From Litorilinea aerophila (lineage in GTDB: Bacteria; Chloroflexota; Anaerolineae; Caldilineales; Caldilineaceae), in the NCBI RefSeq assembly GCF_006569185.2, contig NZ_VIGC02000005.1:124001-188000 (forward strand): a DNA stretch of 64,000 nucleotides. Direction: 5' to 3'. Shown piece by piece: positions 20,040 through 29,575 of the stretch. Position numbers and translations under genes: made by a program. A model generated the notes under the pieces. The model was not told where the DNA came from. It saw only the letters and a program-made list of their open reading frames with translations, and made no database searches. Within the stretch, counting starts at the first letter, position 1. Each line of letters begins with the position of its first letter.

Positions 20040-21172
20040 AAGTGGCCATCGTCACCAACGTGGTACCCAGTTACCGGCTGGCGTTCTACCAGCGCCTGTG
20101 CCAGCAGCCGGAGCACGACTTCGTCCTCTTCTGCCAGGATCGCCTCCCCGGCTTCAACCTTGCCCTGGTCCACGACCGGGTTCCCTGCAAGGTGGAGCGG
20201 CTGGCCGCGTGGGGCAGCGAACATGGGGTGGTCTGGCAGCGACTGCCGGTGATGCGCCTCTGGCGCGATTTCGACGTGCTCGTCTTCTACGGCAACCCCC
20301 GGCTACTCTCGACTGTTCTGTGGGCTACCCTCTTCCGATGGCTGGGCAAACCGGTGATCATCTGGGGGCAGGGCCATACCGCGGGCGCCCCGCCCTGGAC
20401 CGAGGGCCTCCGTTTACGCTGGTGGCGCCAGTTCGACACCATCCTGGTCTACACCGACCGGGAGGCGGAGGCACTGCAGCGTTCGGTGCTGGCGGGCCGC
20501 CAGGTGATCGGTCTGAACAATGGCCTGGACCAGGACCGCATCGAGCAGGCTATCGCCCGCTGGCCCGTCCGGCGGCTGACCGCCTGGCAGCAGGCGCGAG
20601 GCCTGGAGGGGCGTCCGGTGTTGCTCTCCTGTGCCCGGCTGGTGGAGAAGAACCGCTTCGACCTGGTGCCTCCCCTCCTGGCACGGCTGCGGAGCCGCTA
20701 TCCCGACCTCCGCTGGTGTGTCATCGGGGACGGCCCGGCCCGGGAGGCGTTGGCCGGGCTGGTACGGGCCCACCAGGTGGAGGACCTGGTGGTGTGGGTG
20801 GGTGCGCTGTACGACGAGGAGGCCCTGGCACCCTGGTTTCTCTCCGCCCGGCTGTTGATCCACCCGGGCGCCATCGGCTTGACGCTTCTGCATGCCTTCG
20901 GGTATGGTTTGCCCGTGGTGACCCACGGAGACCTGGCCCAGCAGATGCCCGAGATCGCGGCCCTGGAACCGGGCGTCAACGGGTTGGTCTTTACACCGGG
21001 AGACGTGGCGAGCCTGGCGGAAGCCGTCCGTTCCCTGCTGGATGATCCGGGACGGTCGCGGCGCATGGGGCAGGCTGCCCAAGAGGTGGTCCGCACCCGC
21101 TTCAACGTGGACGTCATGGTGGCGCGCTTTTTACAGGCCCTGGCGCAGACCGCCAGACAGGGCCAGGGATGA
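20036..21172 (+). CDS. GT4-family glycosyltransferase
   Basis: 378 residues from a GTG that overlaps the upstream TGA. It starts MKVAIVTNVVPSYRLAFYQRL, a pattern common in capsular and EPS GT4 enzymes. The C-terminal donor lobe is seen in LLSCARLVEKNRFDLVPPLL, WVGALYDEEALAPWF and HPGAIGLTLLHAFGYGLPVVT. It lies within the coupled glycosyltransferase run. The sugar specificity cannot be read. A 117-base gap with a degenerate CACAGAT-type repeat remnant separates it from the next gene. Confidence 0.88.
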   Translation: MKVAIVTNVVPSYRLAFYQRLCQQPEHDFVLFCQDRLPGFNLALVHDRVPCKVERLAAWGSEHGVVWQRLPVMRLWRDFDVLVFYGNPRLLSTVLWATLFRWLGKPVIIWGQGHTAGAPPWTEGLRLRWWRQFDTILVYTDREAEALQRSVLAGRQVIGLNNGLDQDRIEQAIARWPVRRLTAWQQARGLEGRPVLLSCARLVEKNRFDLVPPLLARLRSRYPDLRWCVIGDGPAREALAGLVRAHQVEDLVVWVGALYDEEALAPWFLSARLLIHPGAIGLTLLHAFGYGLPVVTHGDLAQQMPEIAALEPGVNGLVFTPGDVASLAEAVRSLLDDPGRSRRMGQAAQEVVRTRFNVDVMVARFLQALAQTARQGQG

Positions 21173-21289
21173 TTTCGTTGCATCAATCATCGGTTTCACG
21201 GATGCACACAGATTGCGCAAGAAGTTTTTTTGCAATTCTCAGCGCCACTGGGGTGATAGAACGCCTTTTCCGGTAGACCCAGGGGTGAC

Positions 21290-22087
21290 ATGGCAGGCCA
21301 GGGATGGATGGGTATGAACCGGGATGACAGTCAGCTGGGGCGGAAATATGACCGGCTTTATGGAGCCCCTCCAGAATCTGGGGCGCCCATTCCGCCGTCG
21401 CCCATCTGCGTCCATGGATATCCCCGGGACCGTAACCAGGCGTTGGTGTACCTGGCCCGGCCAGGGGGACGGCTGTTGGAAGTAGGCTGTGGCTCTGGCG
21501 TCGTGCTGGCCACCCTGGCGCCTCAGTATGACCAGGTGGTCGGTACGGAGCTCTCGTCGAACCGGGCCCAGGCTGCCCGACAACGTCTGGCCCACCTGGC
21601 CAACGTGGAGATCGTCACCGGCACGCTGGAAGATCTGTTGGCCTTGAACCCCGAGCCATTTGACGTGATCCTCTGGGCCGACGTGATCGAGCATATTCCC
21701 GATGTCATTCAGGCCATGGCCAGCCTGGCCAAATTGGCCCGGCCGGGCACCCAACTGGTGACGGTGACGCCCAACGTGGCCTATCTGCCCCACCGCCTGC
21801 GCCTCCTGCTGGGCCGGGCACCGGTGACCAGTCTGCCGCTCCACGGCAACCATGGTTTTCGGGAGAAACCCCATGAGACGGAACTGCTGGACGGCGGGCA
21901 CCTCCACTACTTTACGTACCGGCAGCTGGAAATCCTGTACCAGGTGGCTGGCTTTCAACCCCGACGTCGGCTGGGCATTGGCCGCCGGCTGTCCAGGTTG
22001 CGCAACCTGTGGCCAACCCTGCTCAGCGGAGAAGTCTGCCTGGTGGGCGAGTATGTTGGAGCACGGCTGGCGCCGGAGGCAGGGTGA
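21290..22087 (+). CDS. Class I SAM-dependent methyltransferase
   Basis: 265 residues from the ATG with AGGGGTG close upstream; ATG 21314 is also possible. Motif I is LLEVGCGSGVVLATL, motif II has VVGTELSSNRAQAAR, and motif IV reads FDVILWADVIEHIPDV. This is the Methyltransf_11/23 type often found in glycan clusters, where members methylate sugars or polyprenyl-linked intermediates. The stop overlaps the next ATG by one base (TGATG). Confidence 0.88.
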   Translation: MAGQGWMGMNRDDSQLGRKYDRLYGAPPESGAPIPPSPICVHGYPRDRNQALVYLARPGGRLLEVGCGSGVVLATLAPQYDQVVGTELSSNRAQAARQRLAHLANVEIVTGTLEDLLALNPEPFDVILWADVIEHIPDVIQAMASLAKLARPGTQLVTVTPNVAYLPHRLRLLLGRAPVTSLPLHGNHGFREKPHETELLDGGHLHYFTYRQLEILYQVAGFQPRRRLGIGRRLSRLRNLWPTLLSGEVCLVGEYVGARLAPEAG

Positions 22088-23253
22088 TGGGCGGGCCGAA
22101 AGGGCAGCTCACCTGTATCTACGGCTGTGGCCCCCATTTGACCGGCCAGCGGCTGGCGTCGGAACTGTTGGTGGCGGGCCTCCGCCAGCGGGGATGGTCC
22201 GTCCGGGTGCTGACCATGCCCCTGCTTCCCCGAACCGCGGACGGGAAGGGACGATGGCAGGCTGTGGGGCTGGTTCTGCGCCTGGTGCCTGCAGAGCTCC
22301 GGGCCCTGGCGGCGGCCCTGAGCCCGGATATCCTCTGCGTCAACCTGGGGCAGACATCCTTTGCCATGATACGGGACGGGCTGGCGCTGCTGTTGCGGCG
22401 GGCCCTGAGGCGGCCGGGCCGGGCGGTGGTGGCCCTGCATGGCGATCTCTTCACCCAATGGGCGCCAGGATCCCGGCAGGCCCGGATCCTGCGGGGCATC
22501 CTGGCGGCGGCGAGTCGGGTCACCGTGCTGGGGGAACGCCAGAAGGCGCACCTGGTCCGCCTGGGGGTGCCCCCGGACAGGGTTGCCCACGTGGACAATA
22601 CCTGCGCCCTGCCTCCCATTTCCGCTGAAGCATGTCGTCGGAAACAGGCCCTGGCAGCGGAAGAACCCCTCCGGATTTTGTTTTTGAGCAACTTGTTGGA
22701 GAGTAAAGGCTATCCCGAATTTTTAGCGGCATTGGCGCTTCTGGGGCAGCGGACGCCTCGACCTGTGGAGGCGGTCCTCTGTGGCCAGGTTGTCCTTTCG
22801 GACGAGGATGGGCGTTTCCGCTCGGTGGCAGAGGCGAGCCGCTGGATCGAGGCCCGCCTGGCCGCGATCAACGGCCACGGCCGCTGCCAGGTGCGCTGGA
22901 TTCAAGGAGCCTATGGCCGGGAGAAGGAGGCACTCTTCCACCAGAGCCATGTCTTTGTGTTGCCCACCCGCTATCCGGTGGAAGCCCAGCCCCTGGTTCT
23001 GTTGGAAGCCCTGGCCAGCGGCTGCGCCATCATCACCACCCGGCAGGGGGAGATCCCCAGTACCCTCAGCCCCGAGACGGCCATCCTGCTGGCGGAGGCT
23101 GCTCCCGATGCCCTGGCCGATGCCCTGGTGCGTCTGGCCCAAGATGACGCGACCCGTCTGCGTCTGGCTCTGGCCGGCCTGGAACTGTTTCGTGCCCGTT
23201 TTTCCCTGGACCGCCATTTGAACCGCTGGGAAGAACTGCTAGCCAATGTGTGA
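22087..23253 (+). CDS. GT4-family glycosyltransferase
   Basis: 388 residues. I use the ATG at the TGATG overlap, because a longer frame back to 22009 lies inside the methyltransferase gene. The N-terminal YGCGPHLTGQRLASELLVAG replaces the usual GGAE loop. The donor lobe is clear: ILFLSNLLESKGYPEFLAAL, then VFVLPTRYPVEAQPLVLLEA and SGCAIITTRQGEIP. An insert of about 25 residues sits between the donor strands. Substrate is unknown. Confidence 0.88.
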   Translation: MGGPKGQLTCIYGCGPHLTGQRLASELLVAGLRQRGWSVRVLTMPLLPRTADGKGRWQAVGLVLRLVPAELRALAAALSPDILCVNLGQTSFAMIRDGLALLLRRALRRPGRAVVALHGDLFTQWAPGSRQARILRGILAAASRVTVLGERQKAHLVRLGVPPDRVAHVDNTCALPPISAEACRRKQALAAEEPLRILFLSNLLESKGYPEFLAALALLGQRTPRPVEAVLCGQVVLSDEDGRFRSVAEASRWIEARLAAINGHGRCQVRWIQGAYGREKEALFHQSHVFVLPTRYPVEAQPLVLLEALASGCAIITTRQGEIPSTLSPETAILLAEAAPDALADALVRLAQDDATRLRLALAGLELFRARFSLDRHLNRWEELLANV

Positions 23254-23262
23254 TTCTGATTC

Positions 23263-24516
23263 ATGGCCCATATCCTCTTCGTTTCCTACTTTTTCACGCC
23301 CGACAGCCTCTCCACCGCGGTGCTCATGGCCGAACTGGCCCAGGAACTGCAGGCCCAGGGCCATCGGCTGACGGTGATCACCACCACGCCCCACTACAAC
23401 CTGGAAGAGAAGGCGCTGGCCCGCCAGCCCCTGCGGCCTCGCTGGGGACGGTGGGTCCAGGAGAGCCAGCTTTCTGGCATCCAGGTCTTCCATGTGCAGG
23501 TGGCGCCCAAGGGGAGTCGCATCTGGCTGCGGGCGCTGGACTACCTGCGCTATCACCTGTTCGGCCTGTGGGTGGGTTGGTTCTTGGTGCCCCGGGCCGA
23601 CGTGATCTTTGCGCCGTCGCCGCCTCTGACCATCGGGCTCCATGCCTGGCTGCTCTCCCTGCGCCATCGTGCGCCGTTCATCTACAACGTCCAGGAAATT
23701 TACCCGGACGTGGCCGTCAAGCTGGGGGTGCTGCGCAATCGGCTGCTGATCCGCCTTTTGCAGGGGGTGGAGCGCTTCGTCTATGGCCGGGCGGGGCGGG
23801 TAGCGGTGATTTCCGAGTGGTTTCGCCGGGATCTCCTGCAGAAGGGCGTCCCCCCGGCCCGGCTGGCAGTCATCCCCAACTTTGTGGACGTGGACTTCGT
23901 CCAGCCGCATCCCCGCCAGAACACTTTTTCCCAGGAGCTGGCCCTGGACGACAAGTTTGTGGTGCTCTATGCCGGCAATATCGGCCTGACCCAGGGTTTT
24001 GAGACCGTGCTGGAGGCGGCACGCCGGCTGACCCATCTGCCTGACCTTCACTTTCTGATCATCGGCGGCGGTGCCCGCTTCGACTGGCTGGCCCGCCAGA
24101 TCCAGGCCCAGGGCCTGGCCAACATGACCTTGCTGCCCTACCAGCCTCGGGAACGGGTGCCGGAGATCTACGCCACGGCCGACCTCTGCCTGGTGCCCCT
24201 GAAGCGGGGCATGGCCCAGGACACCTTCCCATCCAAGATCTACACCATCATGGCCGCGGCGCGGCCGGTGGTGGCCGCGGCGGATCCGGATACGGAGCTG
24301 GCGTGGGTGGTGGAGCAGGCAGGGTGTGGCTGGGTGGTGCCGCCGGAGGACGTCCACGCGCTGGCCCAGGCCATCGAACGGGCCTATCAGGAGCGGGGCC
24401 AGGCGGCGGCCATGGGACAGTCCGGCCGGGAGTACGTGGTCGAACATCACGCGCGGCCGTCCGTGGTCCGGCGCTATCACGAGCTGATCACAGCCCTGAC
24501 GGGTCGCCCGTCGTAG
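23263..24516 (+). CDS. WbuB-like GT4 glycosyltransferase
   Basis: 417 residues. The N-terminus HILFVSYFFTPDSLSTAVLMAELAQEL followed by HYNLEEKA is typical of WbuB-like fucosyl/aminosugar transferases. YNVQEIYPDVAVKLG, YAGNIGLTQGFETVLEAA and DTFPSKIYTIMAAARPVVA match the rest of the family. The stop codon lies inside a palindromic repeat (24511-24535), so the last codons may have been set by that insertion. A 164-base gap separates it from the oxidoreductase gene. Confidence 0.9.
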   Translation: MAHILFVSYFFTPDSLSTAVLMAELAQELQAQGHRLTVITTTPHYNLEEKALARQPLRPRWGRWVQESQLSGIQVFHVQVAPKGSRIWLRALDYLRYHLFGLWVGWFLVPRADVIFAPSPPLTIGLHAWLLSLRHRAPFIYNVQEIYPDVAVKLGVLRNRLLIRLLQGVERFVYGRAGRVAVISEWFRRDLLQKGVPPARLAVIPNFVDVDFVQPHPRQNTFSQELALDDKFVVLYAGNIGLTQGFETVLEAARRLTHLPDLHFLIIGGGARFDWLARQIQAQGLANMTLLPYQPRERVPEIYATADLCLVPLKRGMAQDTFPSKIYTIMAAARPVVAAADPDTELAWVVEQAGCGWVVPPEDVHALAQAIERAYQERGQAAAMGQSGREYVVEHHARPSVVRRYHELITALTGRPS

Positions 24517-24535
24517 GCGCAGCGACGAGCTGCGC
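24511..24535. repeat. Short dispersed palindrome (TCGTAGGCGCAG... family)
   Basis: GCGCAG (24517-24522) and CTGCGC (24530-24535) form the arms. The same TCGTAGGCGCAG...GAGCTGCGCA pattern recurs at 46811-46836, showing that it is a dispersed element and not a gene-specific terminator. It supplies the TAG stop of the preceding gene. Confidence 0.65.
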
Positions 24536-24584
24536 ATCGGGCAGATTTTTGGCTGAAACTTGCCAGGGCGGCATAATGGGCGGC

Positions 24585-24602
24585 GGATTGGCACGCCAAT
24601 CC
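24585..24602 (+). other. Small perfect hairpin ahead of the oxidoreductase gene
   Basis: GGATTGG and CCAATCC pair around a 4-base loop (CACG), 79 bases before the next start. No T-tract follows, so it is not a standard terminator; function is unknown. Confidence 0.4.
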
Positions 24603-24680
24603 ACGGAAGATGCCCATGAACGAACCGCCGAATGGGCCCTTTTGTCCTGCCAACCTCAACAAAGGAGTGAACAGATCCTG

Positions 24681-25748
24681 ATGACTGTGCGTTTTGGCTT
24701 GATCGGCTGTGGCCGGGTGGCCCCGCGCCATGCCCAATCGCTGCTGCAGCTTCCCGAAACCCGGCTGGTGGCGGTGGCGGATGTGAAGGAGAACCGGGCC
24801 CGCCGTTTTGCCGAGGAATATGGCGCCGACGCCTACACCGATTATCGTCACCTGTTGGAACGGCCGGACATCGACGCGGTGAGCATCTGCGTGCCCAGCG
24901 GCCTGCACGCCCCCGTCGCCCTGGATGCCCTGCAGGCCGGCAAACACGTCCTGGTGGAGAAGCCCATCGCCCTACGCCTGGAGGACGCCGACCGCATGAT
25001 CGAGACGGCCGAGGCCCAGAAGCGTAAGCTGGGGGTTGTGCTCCAGAACCGCTACAACCAGCCCATGCAGGAGCTGCGCCGCCTCATCGACGCCGGCGGC
25101 CTGGGGCCCCTCTACCTGGGCAACGCCTGCGTCCGCTGGTATCGCCCCCAATCCTACTACGAGGACGAATGGCACGGCACCTGGGCCATGGACGGCGGCG
25201 CGCTCATGAACCAGAGCATCCACCACATCGACGCGCTGCAGTGGTTCATGGGGCCGGTGCGCTCCGTATACGCCTACACCGCCACCCTGGCCCACCGCAT
25301 GGAAGCCGAGGACGTGGGCGTCGCGGTGTTGCGCTTTGCCAGCGGCGCGCTGGGCACCATCGAGGGCTCCACCCTGACCTGGCCCCAAAACCTGGAGGGG
25401 TCGGTGGCTGTCTTCGGCGCGCGGGGCTCGGTGAAGATCGGCGGCACCGCGCTGAATCGGATCACCCTCTGGAAGGTGGACGGCCAGCTGGAACAGGAGG
25501 CGGAGATCCTCACCAGCCAGCGGGTGGATCCGCCGTCGGTCTACGGCTACAGCCACCGGGAGGTGATCCGGGACTTTGCCCTGGCGGTACGGGATGACCG
25601 CACCCCGGGCACGCCAGGGCTAGAGGCGCGCAAATCCCTGGCCCTGGTGTTGGCCATTTACCAGTCGGCCCGGACGGGGCAGGAAGTGCAGCTGGCAGGA
25701 GATGAGGGGAGCGATTTAGGGAATCGGCAGGCCGGTCACCCGTTTTGA
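24681..25748 (+). CDS. Gfo/Idh/MocA-family NAD(P)-dependent oxidoreductase
   Basis: 355 residues from the ATG preceded by AAAGGAGTGA; the much longer open frame from 24303 overlaps the previous gene and is rejected. The N-terminal RFGLIGCGRVAPRHAQSL is the NAD-binding loop, and VLVEKPIALRLEDADRMIE contains the family EKP catalytic lysine. The C-terminal beta-sheet domain has DGGALMNQSIHHIDALQWFMG. In glycan loci such enzymes often make 3-keto- or aminosugar nucleotides (WlbA/WbpB-like). A UDP-GlcNAcA dehydrogenase role is possible but unproven. Confidence 0.9.
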   Translation: MTVRFGLIGCGRVAPRHAQSLLQLPETRLVAVADVKENRARRFAEEYGADAYTDYRHLLERPDIDAVSICVPSGLHAPVALDALQAGKHVLVEKPIALRLEDADRMIETAEAQKRKLGVVLQNRYNQPMQELRRLIDAGGLGPLYLGNACVRWYRPQSYYEDEWHGTWAMDGGALMNQSIHHIDALQWFMGPVRSVYAYTATLAHRMEAEDVGVAVLRFASGALGTIEGSTLTWPQNLEGSVAVFGARGSVKIGGTALNRITLWKVDGQLEQEAEILTSQRVDPPSVYGYSHREVIRDFALAVRDDRTPGTPGLEARKSLALVLAIYQSARTGQEVQLAGDEGSDLGNRQAGHPF

Positions 25749-25834
25749 CCCATCGATCGGCCTGGGGTACGATTGGTGGGTGTCTGTTGAGAGCTGGATC
25801 GCCGCGAACCCTTCGAGCTGACAAAGTTGGCGTG

Positions 25835-28800
25835 ATGAACTCCATGAACCACAAGAGCAAACTTGACTACTGGTGTGAGGCTATCATCGAGGCCGGATGG
25901 CTGGCGGCGTTGGTGGTGGCGCCCCTCTTCTTCAACGTCTTTTCCAGCCGGGTCTTCGAGCCGGACAAGATCAGCCTGATCCGCTCCATCGCCCTGGTCA
26001 TGTTGTTGGCCTGGCTGGTGAAGGTGGCCAACGGCGGGCCGCTCTGGCTGCCGGCTGCGCTGGCCTCGGGCGGGGAGGCCGAGCCAGGGGGTGAAGCGGC
26101 AGAACCCTTCTGGCGCCGATGGGTACGGGTGCCCTTTCTGTTGCCCATCGCCTTGCTGGTCGTGGCCTATCTACTGAGCACCCTCTTCAGCGTGGCTCCC
26201 TACGTCAGCTGGTGGGGATCCTATCAGCGGCTTCAGGGCACCTACACCTACTACAGTTACATCATCATCGCCCTGCTCACCATGGCCCATCTGCGCCAGG
26301 CGGTGCAGATCCGGCGCATCCAGCACGCCATCATCGTCACCAGTTTGCCCATTGCCATCTACGGCGTGATCCAGCATTACGGCATCGATCCCCTGCCCTG
26401 GGGCGGTGATGTGACCACCCGGGTGGCTGCCAATGCCGGCAACGCCATTTTCCTGTCGGCCTACCTGATCATGGCCTTTTTCTTCACCCTGGAGCGCATC
26501 TACAGCAGCTTCGCCCACCTGCTGGGCTATAAGCCGAATCGGGTGGCCGAGGCGGAAGACATGGCCACGGCCCTGGCCGGCGGTGCCTATCTCTTTATCC
26601 TGCTGGTGCAACTGCTGGCCATCTTCTGGACCCAGAGCCGCGGTCCCCTCCTGGGCCTTCTCCTGGGCATCTACGTCTTTGGCCTGTTGCTCTTTACGGG
26701 GCTGCGCCCCCGCTACTACCGGGGCCTGACCCTGGGCTGGGTAGGGCTGGGCGTGGCGGGCGCCCTCTTCCTGGTCCTGCTCAACACCACCACCCTCTTC
26801 AACGCGGTCCACGCGGTGCCTTCCCTGCGCCGCCTCAGCACCATCCTGGACCTGGAAAGCGTGACCGCCCAGGTGCGTGTCCTGATCTGGGAAGGGGCTG
26901 CCAGGATGGTGGCGCCCCACGAGCCCCTGGTCTACCCGGATGGCCACGCCGATCCCGTGAACGTGCTGCGCCCATTGGTGGGCTACGGGCCGGAGGCCAT
27001 GTGGATTGCCTACAACCCCTTCTACCCGCCGGATCTGGCCCACGTGGAGGCCCGTAACGCCAGCCCGGACCGCTCCCACAACGAGACGTGGGATTCGCTG
27101 GTCATCACCGGCATCCTGGGCTTTCTGGCCTACATGAGCCTCTTCATCTCCATCTTCTACTGGGCGCTGCGCTGGTTGGGGCTGCTGGTCAACCGGCGGG
27201 ACACCTGGCTCTTTGGCGGGCTCTTGTTGGCCTGTGGCGCCGGCGCGGTGGTGTTTTTCTACTTTTTTGACCAAAGCTGGCGCTTCTTCGGCGTTGCCCT
27301 GCCGGCCGGCCTGATGCTGGGCCTGGGCATCTACGTCACCGTGGCGGCCTATCTGCATCCCCAGGTGGGAGGCGAAGGGCAGCGGGATGTGGCCCGCCAG
27401 CTGCTGATCATCGCCCTGCTGGCCACCGTGGTGGCCCATTTCGTGGAGATTCACTTCGGCATCGCCATTGCCGCCACCCGCACCTACTTCTGGATTCAGC
27501 TGGCCCTGCTCTTGGTCCTGGGCATGAATTGGGCCCAGACCGGCGCCCTCGCCTGGCAGCTGGAGCCCGAGACCGAGGAAGCGGAAGCAGAGCCGGAGCC
27601 GGCCCAGGATGCCCGAGGCAGGCGACGGCGGCGACGGCCTGCACGTCCCAGGGCGGCGGCACGTCGGGAGGAAGCCCTCCCCGCGCTGCCAGGCACGGTG
27701 ATGGTGGATCTGCTGATCTTCCTCACCTTTGTTTTCATCTACACCACCAATGCCCAGGGCTCGACGAACCCCTTCGGCATCCTCTTCAGCAGTATCTTAC
27801 AGCGGAACGAAGGAGGCGTGATGGTCTCCAGCCCGGCCATCTTCTTCCTCATGCTCTTCACCTGGCTGGTGGCTGCCACCCTGGGGTTGGCTGCGGAAGC
27901 CCTCCAGCGGCGCCGGATGCCGGGGATGGGCTGGTGGCTCCGGGGCTATCTGCTCCACGCCGGGGTGGTCTGGGGTGGCTGGCTGATCTACGGAGGCATC
28001 CAGGGCGCGCGGCTGGTGCCCGGCGCGGCCGGCACGGACCTGGACAGCCAGCTGAACATGGTGGCCGGCCACTTCGCCCTCTACACCTGGCTGGTGGCGG
28101 CCTGGATGCTGGTGGCCGGCGGCGTCTATGCCTGGCCCTGGCTGCGGGATGCCCGGGTGCCTACCGCCGGCCGGGCTGCCGTCAGCCTGGCTGCGGGCAC
28201 CGTTTTGGCCGTGATCATCTTCGCCATCATCAGCAGCGTCAACGTGGCCCTGGTAAAGGCCGACATTATCTACAAGCAGGGGCAACAGTTCGACCAGCAG
28301 GGCAACTGGCTCAGCAGCATCGAGCTCTACCGCCGGGCCCTGGCCGTCCGCAAGACGGAGGACCACTACATGCTCTTCCTGGGGCGCAGCCTGCTGGAGC
28401 AGGCCAAACGGGCACCGGCGGAAGGCAGCGTGCAATTGCCTCCCCAGCCCCGCCTGGAGGACGTGTTGTCTCTGACGCCCCAGATGGTCAGCCAGATGAG
28501 CCAGGGGGAGCTGCTGCGGGCGGCCGAGGTGGTGCTGCGCCAGGCCCAACGGGTGAACCCCTTGAACACCGATCACACCGCCAACCTGGCGCGACTCTAT
28601 CGGACCTGGGCGGACCTGGCCACGGATCCGGCCGTGCGCCAGGAGATGCTGGACCGGAGCATCGCCCACTACGACATGGCCGTCCAGCTCAGCCCCAACG
28701 CCGCCCACCTCTGGAACGAGAAGGGCAACGCCCACCAGGCTCGGGGCGAGGATGAGCTGGCCGAGCAGGCCTATCTCCACAGCCTTTCCCTGGATCAGAA

Positions 28801-29482
28801 GTACGATCAGACCTACCTGTTGCTGGCCGATTTCTACGACCGCCGCCAGGCCTATGACGAAGCCGTCCGTCTTCTGCGCCAGGGCATCGAACAGCTCCCG
28901 CGCAACGCCCAGCTCTACAGCTACCTGGGGGTGATGCTAGCTCGCCAGGGGGATCTGCAGGGGGCCATCGACGCCAACCTGAAGGTGCTGGAGCTACAGC
29001 CTTTCAACGCGGGGGCCATGCGCAACCTGGCCCTGCTCTATCGCGATCTGGGAGAGACTGAGGAGGCCATTCGATGGGTGAACCAGGCCATCACCGCCAC
29101 CAACCCCAACAGCACGGCGGAGCTGGTTCAGTTGCACCAGTTGGCGGCTCAGCTCTATCAGGCGGCGAACCAGAACGACCAGGTGATCGTTCACTATGAG
29201 CAGATACGTGCGCTCCAGCCCGATGACGTGGCGACCTTGAACACCCTCTACAGCCTCTACGCGGCCGAGAGCAACTGGAACAAGGCCGTGGAGGTGCTGC
29301 AGGCGCTGGCCGCCCTGGAACCGGACAACTACCGGCATCCCCTGGCCATCGCCCAGATTTTGAACCAGGTGGGGCAGACCGAAAACGCACTGGCCTTTGC
29401 CAATCAGGCCCTGTCCCTGGCCCCGGAGGATCAGAAGGCCAGCATCAGCGCCTTCATCCAGGCCCTGAGCGCAGGCAGTTAA
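25835..29482 (+). CDS. O-antigen-ligase-like (Wzy_C) membrane protein fused to a C-terminal TPR domain
   Basis: 1215 residues from ATG 25835; a longer frame back to 25745 has no membrane or family features. The N-terminal half is a polytopic membrane domain with the ligase/polymerase hallmarks FWTQSRGPLLGLLLG and a large loop ending DRSHNETWDSLVITGILGFL. A charged, Arg-rich linker (RRRRRRPARPRAAARR) near residue 600 separates a second block of five membrane segments. From about residue 830 to the end lie at least eight TPR units (for example YLHSLSLDQKYDQTYLLLAD). The family joins or polymerises lipid-linked glycans outside the membrane. Whether this one acts as polymerase, wall ligase or protein O-glycosylase is open. 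Confidence 0.85.
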   Translation: MNSMNHKSKLDYWCEAIIEAGWLAALVVAPLFFNVFSSRVFEPDKISLIRSIALVMLLAWLVKVANGGPLWLPAALASGGEAEPGGEAAEPFWRRWVRVPFLLPIALLVVAYLLSTLFSVAPYVSWWGSYQRLQGTYTYYSYIIIALLTMAHLRQAVQIRRIQHAIIVTSLPIAIYGVIQHYGIDPLPWGGDVTTRVAANAGNAIFLSAYLIMAFFFTLERIYSSFAHLLGYKPNRVAEAEDMATALAGGAYLFILLVQLLAIFWTQSRGPLLGLLLGIYVFGLLLFTGLRPRYYRGLTLGWVGLGVAGALFLVLLNTTTLFNAVHAVPSLRRLSTILDLESVTAQVRVLIWEGAARMVAPHEPLVYPDGHADPVNVLRPLVGYGPEAMWIAYNPFYPPDLAHVEARNASPDRSHNETWDSLVITGILGFLAYMSLFISIFYWALRWLGLLVNRRDTWLFGGLLLACGAGAVVFFYFFDQSWRFFGVALPAGLMLGLGIYVTVAAYLHPQVGGEGQRDVARQLLIIALLATVVAHFVEIHFGIAIAATRTYFWIQLALLLVLGMNWAQTGALAWQLEPETEEAEAEPEPAQDARGRRRRRRPARPRAAARREEALPALPGTVMVDLLIFLTFVFIYTTNAQGSTNPFGILFSSILQRNEGGVMVSSPAIFFLMLFTWLVAATLGLAAEALQRRRMPGMGWWLRGYLLHAGVVWGGWLIYGGIQGARLVPGAAGTDLDSQLNMVAGHFALYTWLVAAWMLVAGGVYAWPWLRDARVPTAGRAAVSLAAGTVLAVIIFAIISSVNVALVKADIIYKQGQQFDQQGNWLSSIELYRRALAVRKTEDHYMLFLGRSLLEQAKRAPAEGSVQLPPQPRLEDVLSLTPQMVSQMSQGELLRAAEVVLRQAQRVNPLNTDHTANLARLYRTWADLATDPAVRQEMLDRSIAHYDMAVQLSPNAAHLWNEKGNAHQARGEDELAEQAYLHSLSLDQKYDQTYLLLADFYDRRQAYDEAVRLLRQGIEQLPRNAQLYSYLGVMLARQGDLQGAIDANLKVLELQPFNAGAMRNLALLYRDLGETEEAIRWVNQAITATNPNSTAELVQLHQLAAQLYQAANQNDQVIVHYEQIRALQPDDVATLNTLYSLYAAESNWNKAVEVLQALAALEPDNYRHPLAIAQILNQVGQTENALAFANQALSLAPEDQKASISAFIQALSAGS

Positions 29483-29575
29483 GATAGCAGGCAGAGCATC
29501 TATGAGCTACCGAAAGGCTGTTCGGTTCCAGTCCATGGGCCTCTCACCGGATAACCGCTGAAAGGGCACCAGCCG

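Noticed and set aside
24303-24680. Long N-terminal extension of the Gfo/Idh gene
   Set aside because: It overlaps the WbuB-like gene in another frame and a palindrome, while ATG 24681 has a ribosome binding site directly before the NAD-binding motif.
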